Assembly: GCA_016873735.1 (NCBI GenBank)
Contig: VGWD01000001.1
Location: 204,707 to 268,706, forward strand
Direction: 5' to 3'
Source of the DNA: Ignavibacteria bacterium
Lineage (GTDB): Bacteria; Bacteroidota; Ignavibacteria; Kapaibacteriales; UBA961
Length of the DNA: 64,000 bases
Position numbers and translations under genes: made by a program. Numbering within the stretch: the stretch's first letter is position 1; every line of letters starts with the position of its first letter. Below the pieces are notes generated by a model. It was not told the origin of the DNA, did no database searches, and saw only the letters and a program-made list of their open reading frames with translations. Below are positions 16,437-25,861 of this stretch, piece by piece.

Positions 16437-18472
16437 TGAAGGGCCTTTTTCAAGAAGTTCTGAAACTTCTCTGTTTCAGGTGTATAGCCGGTTTGATCAA
16501 TCGCTTTGCCATCGGGAGTGAGAATCACATAGAGTGGCAATTCGGCGGATTGATATTGTTCCTGCATCATGCGTTCATTTGCTTTGTCTTCAGGACGATT
16601 GCGATCGGTATATAAACGCACCTTGATCATCTTGCCCATAAGCTCGGAAATCTCAGGACGAGGGAATACATTCTTTTCCATCTTTCTGCAATTGGTACAA
16701 GTCACGCCCGTAAAATCAATGAAGATTGGTTGATTCTTCTCTTTCGCCAATTTCAGTGCTGCTTGATAATCTTCCGTCCATTCCTCTTCTTCGGATTTTG
16801 TGGAACTACCCATCGATGCGGTTGCAGTGGGGACTGTTGAGTCCGAATAAATGAATGCTTCGAATTCACCTACGGGACGACCAAAAATTCCCTGCAATAA
16901 ATAGAAGGAAACAGTCGCAAACATCAAGGCCCATACAACGCGCATTGCACCAAGATTCTGTACGGGAGAATCGAGTTTCATGCGGAAAAGACCCAAGATA
17001 TAGAGCATGCTGAGAATACTGCAACCAACCCAGAATGCAAGAATGAGTTCACGAGAGAATAAACCCAATTCCCAAGTTGCATCAGTTCTGCTGAGATAAC
17101 TCAATGCGAGCGCAAGTTCGAGGAAACCAAGAACCACTTTCACATTATTCATCCAAGTACCGGCTTTGGGCAATTTATTGAGTCTGGAAGGAAAAAGTGC
17201 AAGCAAGAAAAATGGCAAAGCAAATGCCGTTGAGAATCCAAGCATGCCTAGCATCGGATAGAATAGATCTCCTTCGCCTCCCTTCACCGCGCTTGCGGCC
17301 TCACCGAATGCGGCAGCAACAAAACCAAGTGTACATGTGAATGAAGTGATGGAGAATGTGATGCCCATGAGCAAAACGCTACCAAAACTATTTCCTTTTG
17401 AGGATGCCGAATTGAGTTTATTGAGCAAACTCGGCGGAAGCATGATTTCAAATGCACCGAAGAGATTGAATGCGAATACGATGAATATCGTTGCGAGGAA
17501 TAAATTCATCAATGGATCATTCGCAAAATTTCTGATGCCGGCGGCATTGGAGAGAAGTGCAAACAAGAGACCCAAAATGGTGAATGTCGCGATGATACCA
17601 GTTGCAAAAACCATGGAATCAACCACGCTTTTGGCACTCGGCTTTTCGGAACGCTTTGTAAAAAACGACACCGTGATTGGAATCATCGGATAGACACATG
17701 GCGTGGTGAGCGCGGCAAAACCGGCAAGTATGGCGGCCCATAAAAATGAAAATACACCTTCATTCTTGGCATCATTATATTCTTGCTGAGATTCAGATAC
17801 CTTGGCTTCAGCAACCTTTGTTTCACCTTTTTGCGGAGCTTGAGGTTTCGCTTGTTCAGACTGGGTCACGGCGGTTGAATCTACAGCAATAAGCGCAGTA
17901 TCAGCCGCAGTGATATCAGTAGCTTCTTGAATGACATTCATCACAATGGCATAGCGCTTCTTGGGATAGGTACAAATACCCTCATCCGTACATACTTGTG
18001 ATTCCACTTCCAGAGAGTCTGCATATATGCCTTTCTTCAATGTTTTTTTCGTGATGAGTGGAATGATGATCGTCACCCTTCCATGCCATATACCAATTTG
18101 CACTTCGAAGGTGGAATCATAGGAAGTTTCGGAGCGAGGTGCCTGCAATCTTCCGACGGCAAACACTGTGTTTTTCAATGCTTTGATCGTGGTTGGAGAT
18201 GGGCCAATACCCGATCCGGACTTCGCATTGCGTCCATTCTGCAAATGATCATAAGCATGCCAGCCGGATTCGATGTCGATCGAGAGGCGCACCATGACGG
18301 TATCACCGGCTTTCACGGAAAACTGCTGTTTATCAAGAGCAAATTTTGCATGCTCCTTCAAACCGGATTGAAAACCAAATGTAGTGGTCACACAAAGCAG
18401 TGCCAATATAAGTGGCATCAACTTGCTGAATAATGTAGTATGGGTTGAAATCTTCATGGTGATGTCAAGCAA
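16433..18472 (-). CDS. dsbD: Thiol:disulfide interchange protein DsbD
   Basis: A full three-domain DsbD (679 residues) that moves electrons from cytoplasmic thioredoxin across the inner membrane. After the signal segment comes the periplasmic alpha domain with Cys161 and Cys167 (VCTDEGICTYP). A Thr/Lys-rich linker (about 185-235) leads to an eight-helix CcdA-like domain. That domain holds the paired cysteines Cys259 (TTPCVYP) and Cys380 (TCTLGF). The C-terminal thioredoxin-like domain carries Cys592 and Cys595 in TGVTCTNCRKME. All six redox cysteines are present. It lies 13 bp after a separate DsbD-alpha-like gene, so the two likely act together. The Met6 start is also possible. Confidence 0.93.
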   Translation of the reverse strand: MLDITMKISTHTTLFSKLMPLILALLCVTTTFGFQSGLKEHAKFALDKQQFSVKAGDTVMVRLSIDIESGWHAYDHLQNGRNAKSGSGIGPSPTTIKALKNTVFAVGRLQAPRSETSYDSTFEVQIGIWHGRVTIIIPLITKKTLKKGIYADSLEVESQVCTDEGICTYPKKRYAIVMNVIQEATDITAADTALIAVDSTAVTQSEQAKPQAPQKGETKVAEAKVSESQQEYNDAKNEGVFSFLWAAILAGFAALTTPCVYPMIPITVSFFTKRSEKPSAKSVVDSMVFATGIIATFTILGLLFALLSNAAGIRNFANDPLMNLFLATIFIVFAFNLFGAFEIMLPPSLLNKLNSASSKGNSFGSVLLMGITFSITSFTCTLGFVAAAFGEAASAVKGGEGDLFYPMLGMLGFSTAFALPFFLLALFPSRLNKLPKAGTWMNNVKVVLGFLELALALSYLSRTDATWELGLFSRELILAFWVGCSILSMLYILGLFRMKLDSPVQNLGAMRVVWALMFATVSFYLLQGIFGRPVGEFEAFIYSDSTVPTATASMGSSTKSEEEEWTEDYQAALKLAKEKNQPIFIDFTGVTCTNCRKMEKNVFPRPEISELMGKMIKVRLYTDRNRPEDKANERMMQEQYQSAELPLYVILTPDGKAIDQTGYTPETEKFQNFLKKALQ

Positions 18473-18485
18473 GTACGATTCGGAA

Positions 18486-18995
18486 TCATTTCACTTTCAC
18501 TGCAAAAGGCAGAGAAATTGTTCTTGGTGGCAAACACATATTGCCATCGCATAATTGATACGATACTTCTATCGGAAATTTCACGGTTCCTTTTGTTGCC
18601 GTAGATTCAATGATGACAGGCAATGTGCAACTGAAAGAACCTTTATAGGAATGAACATCCATTTCGAATGATTCATCATATTTCGTAAGTGGTTTTGGAG
18701 CAATGACGGGCGCATGTTTCACTTGACCGGTGGTATCTGTAAAGAAGACATCGGTTTGTTGCGGACCGATACCTTCTTTGTTGATCATGATGGTGAAACC
18801 ATAGATATACCAAGGTTTCTTGAGCGTGAACTTCACCGGAACATTGATGGTATCACCTGGTTTGCCACTGATGGATGACTTCACTTTCACTGTGCACTGC
18901 GAAGGTTCTGCTGAATAAACCATGCTTTGCGGGATATTGAATAATGCGCAAAACAATAGTATGTGCAGAGGATTGAGGAGAATTCTCATCGACAA
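18486..18995 (-). CDS. Stand-alone DsbD alpha-domain protein
   Basis: A 169-residue exported protein with a signal peptide (about 1-29, ending VYSA). It consists of one immunoglobulin-like DsbD N-terminal (DsbC/DsbD-alpha, PF11412-type) domain. The diagnostic end SYQLCDGNMCLPPRTISLPF holds the redox pair five residues apart. In DsbD this domain receives electrons from the membrane domain and reduces periplasmic partners. A free copy next to a DsbD that already has its own alpha domain suggests a dedicated second outlet or substrate adaptor (inference). It is the first gene of the operon with dsbD and the small 16161-16436 gene. Confidence 0.82.
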   Translation of the reverse strand: MSMRILLNPLHILLFCALFNIPQSMVYSAEPSQCTVKVKSSISGKPGDTINVPVKFTLKKPWYIYGFTIMINKEGIGPQQTDVFFTDTTGQVKHAPVIAPKPLTKYDESFEMDVHSYKGSFSCTLPVIIESTATKGTVKFPIEVSYQLCDGNMCLPPRTISLPFAVKVK

Positions 18996-19068
18996 TGGCC
19001 TGTCATGGTTGATGTTGATGGGACAAAATACAAAAAAAAGCCCAACTTCAAGGGATTGTCAGAGATGA

Positions 19069-19111
19069 GAAAAAGCCCGTAACATGGCAAAAAAGAGCAT
19101 GATGCGGGCTT
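19069..19111 (-). terminator. Intrinsic terminator after DUF4249 gene
   Basis: AAGCCCG and CGGGCTT, extended by an inner CATG/CATG pairing, form an imperfect stem. On the minus strand it is followed by five T residues. It begins about 10 bp after the DUF4249 stop codon. A second T-rich tract near 19032-19040 may add a backup stop. Confidence 0.75.
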
Positions 19112-19120
19112 AGGTTGGAT

Positions 19121-20005
19121 TTACTGGTTTTTCAGCAGAAATATTTCTTGTTCAACATAAGAGCCGGACCCAAAGACTCCCAAACCACCGGTCACACTCG
19201 CCAAACGATAATCATATTGATTTCCACCCCAGCCGGCCTTGAACCATTTCAAGAAATTTTGATCGGGAGCAACAATGCCGAGTTTATGTTTTCCATACCA
19301 TCTGAATGCGGTCCAAACCACGGGTGCTTTAGTTCCCTGGAAAAATCCATAGAGCGTCATATTACGAAGTCGTGGATTGTCCGGATTTCTTCTGAAAAAT
19401 CGAAAGATTTTCCGATTACTGTCTGCGGTTGGAGGATTAAGATATTGTCCATATCCCAAGGTATCCAGAGAAGATATCACAATTAGATATTCTGGAATGC
19501 CTTTCACTTGCGTCCAACTGATGGAAAGTGAATCGGGAGCGAAAAGATTCAATGTGTCTGTTGGATATTGCAAAACTGATCGAGGTGGAGTTATCCATTT
19601 CACGCGCTCAGGTGTATAGGTTGTACCGGTTATGCGTTTTCCATCAGATAATTGCACTAGCAAATCATAACGAGTGGATGGTTCAACCAAAACTTGTTCA
19701 TTCTGATAATGATATTCCCCGCCGCGTTCTGATTTCACGAATTCTAGATGCAGAGTGTCTGTCTGATTGCGAATGATTGCAACTTTTGCATCTTTCACGA
19801 TGCTGTTTTCATAGACAAATGAATCCGCAACCGGCTGACTTTTCGTGATCATGATTTCTTTGATGGGTTCATCCACCAAGAGATATGCTTCAACTGCATA
19901 TTGTGGGACATAATCAAAAGCAACAGGATCTTCACAACTTGAAAGACCGATGATCGTGCATGCCGCACAAAGAAACACTGCGATATATTTCATGGTAATA
20001 CTCAT
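19121..20005 (-). CDS. DUF4249 family lipoprotein
   Basis: A 294-residue lipoprotein with lipobox LSSC (Cys24). It belongs to the DUF4249 family of Bacteroidota, recognised by the early YAVEAYLLVDEPIKEIMITKS segment and beta-rich repeats. DUF4249 genes commonly sit right beside a TonB-dependent receptor, as here: the start codon overlaps the receptor stop by one base. The likely role is a surface or periplasmic partner of that receptor, but the ligand is unknown. Methionine 5 (19993) is an alternative start with a tighter signal peptide. A terminator follows immediately. Confidence 0.83.
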   Translation of the reverse strand: MSITMKYIAVFLCAACTIIGLSSCEDPVAFDYVPQYAVEAYLLVDEPIKEIMITKSQPVADSFVYENSIVKDAKVAIIRNQTDTLHLEFVKSERGGEYHYQNEQVLVEPSTRYDLLVQLSDGKRITGTTYTPERVKWITPPRSVLQYPTDTLNLFAPDSLSISWTQVKGIPEYLIVISSLDTLGYGQYLNPPTADSNRKIFRFFRRNPDNPRLRNMTLYGFFQGTKAPVVWTAFRWYGKHKLGIVAPDQNFLKWFKAGWGGNQYDYRLASVTGGLGVFGSGSYVEQEIFLLKNQ

Positions 20006-22290
20006 TAGAATTTCACCTCCAATGCAACAGTTGGAAGAATTGGCAAGAGTCGTACATCCGTCACTTCGGTCACTTCCTTTGAAGTGTCATAAAATCTAAA
20101 CCAGATATCTCTTCTGGAATACACATTGAAAATATCAATCATAACCCGAGCGGGTAAACCCCACAAGGTTGTATTATAATTCACATTGAAATTCAGTTGA
20201 TGTGTATTTGGAAGTCTCAGACCATATCGATCTCCCGGTACAATATGCGGAGAGTCGATTGTCTCACCGGGTTTTCTTGTGGCAAAACGAGATGTTGCCC
20301 CCGTATAGGATTGACCACTTTGAAAAGTGAATGTCGCACCGAATTCCCAAGTTTGATTGAGTTTATATAATCCGACTATTTTGATATCATGTCTGCGATC
20401 ATATTTTGGACGAAATATTCGGCCTTGATTCACGCTGTCGAATTGACCAAACACATATCCCAATCCATAGCCCACCCAGCCGGTGAATGCTCCCATTTTT
20501 TTCTGCAAGAAGAATTCAGCACCATAGGCTTCGCCATCACCTGTAAAAAACACATCACTGACTGTTCTACCTTGCGTATTGTTTACCTTCAATTCACTGA
20601 TATTTCTGAGGTCTTTATAATAGAAATCAAAATTCATGTCATAGCCCTCAAAAGGCTTGGTCTCAACACTGAAAATATAATGTGTTGCCTTTGATGCCGG
20701 CACTGTATTGTCTGTTGGAAGCCATGTATCAAAGAAAGTGAAATCAGGTTGCGTTGCAAGTCTTAAATATTGATGGAATATTCCCCAAGATGCCTTAAGC
20801 ACGATATCTTCCTGAAACTGATAGCGAACCGCAATGCGTGGATCAATCGTGAATATCTTGCTCGAATCCCAATAATTGAATCGGAAGCCGGTTTGCACTG
20901 AAAACAAATCACTGAGTTGATAATTGCCTTGCAAATAATAGGCATGGGTATAATCACTTACCGTAAAATTCGTGAGACCCCCTTCGCTGATTGTTCCGGA
21001 CTGTGCAACCGTATCTGCATTCCCTGAAAAATTCTGCATATAACCGAATGTATAGGATGTACCTTCATAGCCGGTTTTGATGGTCAACGCATCACTTGCA
21101 AACCATTCAAGATCAGCTCTTGCAGTATAATCAAGAATTGTGTTTTCAATCTTGAAACTAAATCCACCATTGTTTCCGGTAAAGCCATTCACATATCGGC
21201 TTCCACCAAGATTGACGGAAGTGAAGAGATTATCTCCGAAAACATGCGTCCAACGAAATGCGCCATTCGTATTGCCTATGCCAACTTCAAAGTCAATTCC
21301 GGGTGCATCAAGTACGAGTTTGTCTGCACTCATGAAGCCACTCAAAGATATCTTATCATTTTCACCCAAGTCTTGCGTGACTTTTGCATTCAAATCATAA
21401 AAATTGAAATTCGGGAGTGGTTCATTTGGATCTTCAGGTAAAGCACCGAGTAGTAAATCAAGATAGGTTCTGCGGCCACCAAGGAAAAATGCGCCATTGC
21501 CGATAGGACCTTGAAATGACCCACGAGAGGAAATCAAACCAAGAGAAGCGACGCCTTCATATTCATCTCTATTTCCATCTTTTTGAGTAAGATTTAGTAC
21601 TGCTGACAGTCTGCTTCCATATTCAGCCGGATAGCCACCCTTGATCAATTCAACATCTTTGATTGCATCCGGATTGAAGGCTGAGATGAAACCAAACAAG
21701 TGTGAGGGATTATAGACTGTTGATCCATCGAGGAGAACAAGATTTTGATCCGGAGATCCACCGCGAACATAGAGTCCGCTGGAGATTTGAGATGAAGTCA
21801 AAACACCCGGAAGGAATTGTAATGCTCTGAACACATCCGCTTCACCACCTACGCGTAATTGCGTGAGCTGTTCCATCGGGATATTAACACGTGAAATGGA
21901 AATCTCTCTTTTTTCTACCTCACGATCTGCTTCGACATTGACTTGATCGGCAAGAACATCACCTTTTTTGAGTTTGATGCTGACTTTCTTTTGCTCACCC
22001 ATGCTAAGAGTATGTTCTTGTTGCATTGTCGTATAGCCAACACCGGAAATTTTCAATATGACTTTTCCGGGTTTGATGGAACGCAAAGTGAAAAAGCCCT
22101 GCTTACTGGTATATGCCCCGATTTTGGTGTCTTTTACTGTGACCATCACACGAATAAGAGGCTCCTTGGAATCTGCATCCACAACAAAACCTGAAATCGA
22201 GGCCATATCAGATGGCTCAGGTTTTATAGCATATAACAAATCAGGAAATGTACTCGTGATGAAAAGAATAGTGAGAAAGGTGCGGATCAT
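20005..22290 (-). CDS. TonB-dependent outer-membrane receptor with carboxypeptidase-regulatory-like domain
   Basis: A 761-residue outer-membrane transporter. The signal peptide covers about residues 1-22. A CarboxypepD_reg-like beta sandwich follows (about 30-110, starting SISGFVVDADSKEPL). The plug domain (about 125-240) includes LQFLPGVLTSSQISSGLYVRGG. The rest is a beta barrel ending in VALEVKF with a terminal phenylalanine, as expected for BAM insertion. With the adjacent DUF4249 lipoprotein it forms a typical Bacteroidota uptake pair. There is no SusD partner, so a polysaccharide substrate is not suggested. A possible TACATTTG promoter box lies 180 bp upstream. Confidence 0.9.
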   Translation of the reverse strand: MIRTFLTILFITSTFPDLLYAIKPEPSDMASISGFVVDADSKEPLIRVMVTVKDTKIGAYTSKQGFFTLRSIKPGKVILKISGVGYTTMQQEHTLSMGEQKKVSIKLKKGDVLADQVNVEADREVEKREISISRVNIPMEQLTQLRVGGEADVFRALQFLPGVLTSSQISSGLYVRGGSPDQNLVLLDGSTVYNPSHLFGFISAFNPDAIKDVELIKGGYPAEYGSRLSAVLNLTQKDGNRDEYEGVASLGLISSRGSFQGPIGNGAFFLGGRRTYLDLLLGALPEDPNEPLPNFNFYDLNAKVTQDLGENDKISLSGFMSADKLVLDAPGIDFEVGIGNTNGAFRWTHVFGDNLFTSVNLGGSRYVNGFTGNNGGFSFKIENTILDYTARADLEWFASDALTIKTGYEGTSYTFGYMQNFSGNADTVAQSGTISEGGLTNFTVSDYTHAYYLQGNYQLSDLFSVQTGFRFNYWDSSKIFTIDPRIAVRYQFQEDIVLKASWGIFHQYLRLATQPDFTFFDTWLPTDNTVPASKATHYIFSVETKPFEGYDMNFDFYYKDLRNISELKVNNTQGRTVSDVFFTGDGEAYGAEFFLQKKMGAFTGWVGYGLGYVFGQFDSVNQGRIFRPKYDRRHDIKIVGLYKLNQTWEFGATFTFQSGQSYTGATSRFATRKPGETIDSPHIVPGDRYGLRLPNTHQLNFNVNYNTTLWGLPARVMIDIFNVYSRRDIWFRFYDTSKEVTEVTDVRLLPILPTVALEVKF

Positions 22291-22470
22291 GTACTTTATG
22301 GTGATGATGAATAATCTCTGATTAACTCAAAAGCAATCGATATCTGAGAAATGCTTAATTGACTAAAAAAAATCGCGTGAAAATGTAAAACTTGTGATAG
22401 TAAAACGATCCGGAGGTACAGATAGTTTCATGATTCTGAAACAATAAAGTCATTCTTTGTAAGCTTTTGA

Positions 22471-22478
22471 CAAATGTA
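22471..22478 (-). promoter_or_regulatory. Putative promoter of the TonB/DUF4249 operon
   Basis: TACATTTG on the minus strand fits the TAnnTTTG -7 consensus, with a GTTG about 18 nt upstream as a possible -33 element. It would give a leader of about 175 nt before the receptor start, in a 265-bp spacer that holds nothing else I can name. Confidence 0.35.
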
Positions 22479-22555
22479 TAGTAATGAAGATGGCTACAAC
22501 TGAACTTTTGTTCAAAATTGCTATGGATTTGATCATCAAAATCTGTTGTATCTGG

Positions 22556-23266
22556 TTATCGCAATAGACCGAGCATGTCTTTCACGGCTTGAGGAATGCC
22601 CGTGAACAGAGCTCTGGAAATAAGTGCATGACCTATGCTGACCTCCACCAAACCCGGAATTGCTTTGATTGGGGGAATATTATGATAGTTAAGACCATGC
22701 CCTGCTGTCACTTTCAATCCTAGTTCATGAGCTATTGAGCCGCCAATAATCAAGTGATTGAGTGCTTCTTCGGCTTTGACTCCTGTGGATTCGGCATATG
22801 TTCCTGTATGGAATTCAATGATGTCGGCACCAATGTTTCGGGCAGTTTCTATCTGCTTTGAATCCGGCTCAATAAAAAAACTGACCTCTATGCCTAATGC
22901 ATGCATTCTTTGAACAAGTTCTCGATATCTTGATGGATCAATGACAATGTTTAGTCCACCATCAGTTGTCAATTCCGCTCTTTTTTCCGGAACAATTGTC
23001 ACAAGTTCGGGTTTCACATCTTCAGCAATGCGAATGATTTCTTCTTCGGCTGCCATTTCGAGATCAAATTTTGTATCGAGTTCTTTGCGTAATGCGTACA
23101 CATCAGCATCTTGAATATGCCGACGATCTTCCCGCAAATGACATACAATCCCCACAGCGCCGGCTTCAATCGCAAGACGAGCCGCATGAATTGGATTGGG
23201 ATGGGAGCCGCCACGAGCATTGCGCACCGTTGCCACATGATCGATATTTACAGCCAAATGAATCAT
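22556..23266 (-). CDS. pdxJ: Pyridoxine 5'-phosphate synthase
   Basis: PdxJ condenses 1-deoxy-D-xylulose 5-phosphate with 3-amino-2-oxopropyl phosphate to form pyridoxine 5'-phosphate, the final ring-closing step of DXP-dependent vitamin B6 synthesis. The sequence shows the family blocks NIDHVATVRNARGG (about 7-20), HLREDRRHIQ (about 43-52), FDLEMA, KPELVTIVPEKR (about 85-96) and TAGHGLNY near the C-terminus. At 236 residues it is normal length for this TIM-barrel enzyme. It is a single-gene unit with a promoter-like box about 35 nt upstream. PLP enzymes in this window (cysteine desulfurase, cystathionine synthase/lyase) use the product. Confidence 0.96.
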   Translation of the reverse strand: MIHLAVNIDHVATVRNARGGSHPNPIHAARLAIEAGAVGIVCHLREDRRHIQDADVYALRKELDTKFDLEMAAEEEIIRIAEDVKPELVTIVPEKRAELTTDGGLNIVIDPSRYRELVQRMHALGIEVSFFIEPDSKQIETARNIGADIIEFHTGTYAESTGVKAEEALNHLIIGGSIAHELGLKVTAGHGLNYHNIPPIKAIPGLVEVSIGHALISRALFTGIPQAVKDMLGLLR

Positions 23267-23293
23267 GACAATTCCAAAATGAGAGAATGTTTT

Positions 23294-23311
23294 CTCTTAC
23301 AAATGTAAGAG
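23294..23311 (-). promoter_or_regulatory. Promoter-like box inside a hairpin upstream of pdxJ
   Basis: TACATTTG on the minus strand (23300-23307) fits the TAnnTTTG -7 consensus. It is embedded in a perfect inverted repeat CTCTTAC-ATTT-GTAAGAG (minus-strand reading), about 28-45 nt before the pdxJ start. A T-rich TTTTTG lies 16 nt upstream. The repeat could be an operator overlapping the promoter. Confidence 0.4.
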
Positions 23312-23324
23312 TGAACTGAAAAAC

Positions 23325-23355
23325 AAAAAGGACATATCGCAAAATATGTCCTTTT
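23325..23355 (-). terminator. Intrinsic terminator after the 808-residue secreted protein gene
   Basis: AAAAAGGACATAT pairs with ATATGTCCTTTT across a short loop. The stem is followed by T residues on the minus strand. It starts about 20 bp after the stop codon of the upstream gene. Confidence 0.85.
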
Positions 23356-23374
23356 CATGAAAATGTAGGTAGAA

Positions 23375-25801
23375 TCAATCTTTATTGACAAATGGAACTG
23401 TAACCGATTTACCCGAAGATGTTGTAAACATCACATACAGCATGCCTTTGTGCAATCCATTCAGAGAAAGCTGCTCGGTATGATCACCAAACATATAGTA
23501 TTTTTTCGGTAGTGATCTTACAACTCTTCCTGATTCATCATATACTTTGATTGTAAGATGATCCGCATCCAACATAGTGAAAGAGACTTTAAGAAAATCC
23601 CCTTCCTTATTTGTTATCGGGATGATATTCGCATGCATTTCATTGGCATTTCCAGAGAACCTGCGTTCATTGATTGCATAACCATTTTGAACTGGCACGG
23701 TTCTCATGATTCGTGACTCATTTCGGATATTCACCACTCCGGTAATCATGGTTGTATCCTTCATAAAATCATCGGACTTGCAAATGATACGAAGGAGTTC
23801 ACCTGAATTTGTAAGTCCGTCAGGAGCATCAATGATAGCTTTCAGCGTTTTTCCAATGATCTGCTTGGAACGAATGTGCATGTTTTTTGCAATTGATAAT
23901 GCAGGGTTTATTGTAACATCATGAGGAATCAAATATCCATCTTCGAATTGAAGATTGACTTCATATACTGAGCCACCCCAATCAGAGGCATCATCAAATG
24001 TTCTGAGTACAATCACAGATTCGTTTTTATCCGATGAATCAATTTTGTTGTCGATAAGGATTGGATTTATGATTGTATTACTTCCAAAAAAGTTAAATGG
24101 CATCTCACGGCAAATGCTCTGATTATCTACATTGCTGAATCCTGTTTGATTGGATTGTATGCTTCTTGGAATATTTGCATTTTCATTGTCGCAAAAACTT
24201 GAAGGACCCGGATCACAGAAGAACATCTTCCAAGCACCTTCACTCGCTTTAATGCCGAATTCATAAACGGTATGTGGGCTTTTGTCTCTTGCTGAAACAT
24301 CCATTCCGAATTTTCCACCTTTAACTATGCTTGTATCATTCGAAACATCATTACCATTTAGGAATACACGGATTCCTTTTCTAAGACTATGATATACAAA
24401 AATACCCCAGTGTTCGCTTCCATTTCTGGTTGTTAACTCGAAAAGATTATAACAGTTTTCTTTATCCGGCTCTTCACTTCCGAGCACCCAATCATTCAGG
24501 ATATACAATGTTCCATCGCAATAATCAGCATATAAATCGGAAAATCTTCCACTTGCCGCTCTTACACTTGACCATTCTTTCGTGCTATCAGGAAAGCGTG
24601 TGAATTTTCCGTCAATTTTATGTTTTGATAAACAGTTTAAAACCGGATTGACAGATCCGGATCTTCCGATTCTGGACCCAGAATTTCCTAATGTTCCAGC
24701 AATGACCATAGATTCGGTTGTCAAACCTGCTGCTCCTGCAAGTGGGACATATCGTTCATCTCTTCGTAACTCAATGCCATTCGAAGACAAGACTCCATGG
24801 AAATATGAAGGATCTTTGACCAATCCAAAATGCGTGGAATTACAACGAACGATGGGTCCGAATGATTCAACGGGATTGGAATAAACAGGCAAGATGAAAT
24901 TACCCGGTTTCACTTTGATAGCGAATTCATATATCGTATGCGAAAATGAAGCCAATGGAGAAGATGAGAATGAATAGTCCGCACCAATCACAATGTCCGG
25001 ATCTTTGGAAACATCAATTCCATTCTTTTTTATGGTATAACCATTGCGTACATTATTATTTATTTTTATCTCCCAATGCTCTGCACCATCACCTGTCACC
25101 ATTTCGAAATAACTGAAACAAGTGGATGCATCGGGCTGCTTGCTTGTTTTACTCCAATCACTTAGTACATAGAGCATTCCCGTTTCTGCGCAATAATCCA
25201 TATAGAGATTGGAAAATTTGCCCTGAATAGGAATGATATCACTCCATTCTTGTTTACTACCTGATACTCTCCCTGAAAACACTCCGTCAATAATATGCAT
25301 GGGTGTGCAGTTTTCATAAGGAGTATTGGAATGCCCTCCGGGAGGATTATATACTACTGGTCCGCGAGGTAGACCTGAAGGATTCTTTCCGGCTTCAATC
25401 GGCTTTCCATATTGATTTAGAGGATCCGGATTGATACCATCCGGCAATGCAGATTGTGACATTGCACCATTGCGAATAGTCATAATTGTGGTTATGGGAT
25501 CAATATCTCCTGATTCGTATTCATGCGATACCAGAACGTCCCCTGCATTGGTTTCGATTGGAACTCTGAATGTGATGATTTTGCCGCTGACATTCACGAT
25601 TTCGGCTTCGATCGAACCAACTTTTACAATATGTTTTACCCTGGGACCGGATTGGAAAATACTTTCCTTGATCACCAATGAAACAAGATCACCTGCATAT
25701 GCAGGATTTGGAAATACGGATAGTGTGGCTGAATATAGTGCATGAGCAGTAAAACAAAACCCCATCACCCCAAGTACAAGAAATAGTACGAGTTTACACA
25801 T
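23375..25801 (-). CDS. Secreted protein with IPT-like domain, internal duplication and T9SS-like tail
   Basis: An 808-residue exported protein with a signal peptide (about 1-22). An IPT/TIG-like beta domain (about 25-112) is followed by two homologous blocks of about 145 residues (about 167-310 and 395-530). Both blocks share IDG.F, EWS, G[KR]FS.LY.DYC, LYVL.DW, EHW, DVS.D and HT.YEF.IK. Later regions are beta-rich, with an immunoglobulin-like part near 600-690. The last 80 residues, including VYDESGRVVRSLPKKYY and GMLYVMFTTSSGK, resemble a T9SS sorting domain. I cannot assign a function. The repeats look like small beta modules with conserved cysteines, possibly an adhesin or a ligand binder. 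The gene is a separate unit, flanked by terminators on both sides. Confidence 0.7.
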   Translation of the reverse strand: MCKLVLFLVLGVMGFCFTAHALYSATLSVFPNPAYAGDLVSLVIKESIFQSGPRVKHIVKVGSIEAEIVNVSGKIITFRVPIETNAGDVLVSHEYESGDIDPITTIMTIRNGAMSQSALPDGINPDPLNQYGKPIEAGKNPSGLPRGPVVYNPPGGHSNTPYENCTPMHIIDGVFSGRVSGSKQEWSDIIPIQGKFSNLYMDYCAETGMLYVLSDWSKTSKQPDASTCFSYFEMVTGDGAEHWEIKINNNVRNGYTIKKNGIDVSKDPDIVIGADYSFSSSPLASFSHTIYEFAIKVKPGNFILPVYSNPVESFGPIVRCNSTHFGLVKDPSYFHGVLSSNGIELRRDERYVPLAGAAGLTTESMVIAGTLGNSGSRIGRSGSVNPVLNCLSKHKIDGKFTRFPDSTKEWSSVRAASGRFSDLYADYCDGTLYILNDWVLGSEEPDKENCYNLFELTTRNGSEHWGIFVYHSLRKGIRVFLNGNDVSNDTSIVKGGKFGMDVSARDKSPHTVYEFGIKASEGAWKMFFCDPGPSSFCDNENANIPRSIQSNQTGFSNVDNQSICREMPFNFFGSNTIINPILIDNKIDSSDKNESVIVLRTFDDASDWGGSVYEVNLQFEDGYLIPHDVTINPALSIAKNMHIRSKQIIGKTLKAIIDAPDGLTNSGELLRIICKSDDFMKDTTMITGVVNIRNESRIMRTVPVQNGYAINERRFSGNANEMHANIIPITNKEGDFLKVSFTMLDADHLTIKVYDESGRVVRSLPKKYYMFGDHTEQLSLNGLHKGMLYVMFTTSSGKSVTVPFVNKD

Positions 25802-25806
25802 AACGT

Positions 25807-25847
25807 TACCCTAAGAAAAATAAATGGGTGGCTCCCCCGAGCCACCC
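25807..25847 (-). terminator. Intrinsic terminator of VWA cassette copy 2
   Basis: GGGTGGCTC pairs perfectly with GAGCCACCC across a 4-nt loop. It is followed on the minus strand by ATTTATTTTTC. It lies about 15 bp after the stop codon of the B2 VWA gene. Confidence 0.75.
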
Positions 25848-25861
25848 GAAAACTCATATGT

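Noticed and set aside
19028..19058. A second terminator upstream of the DsbD-alpha gene
   Set aside because: There is a T-tract on the minus strand, but the stem is only three G-C pairs around an A/T loop, too weak to call separately.
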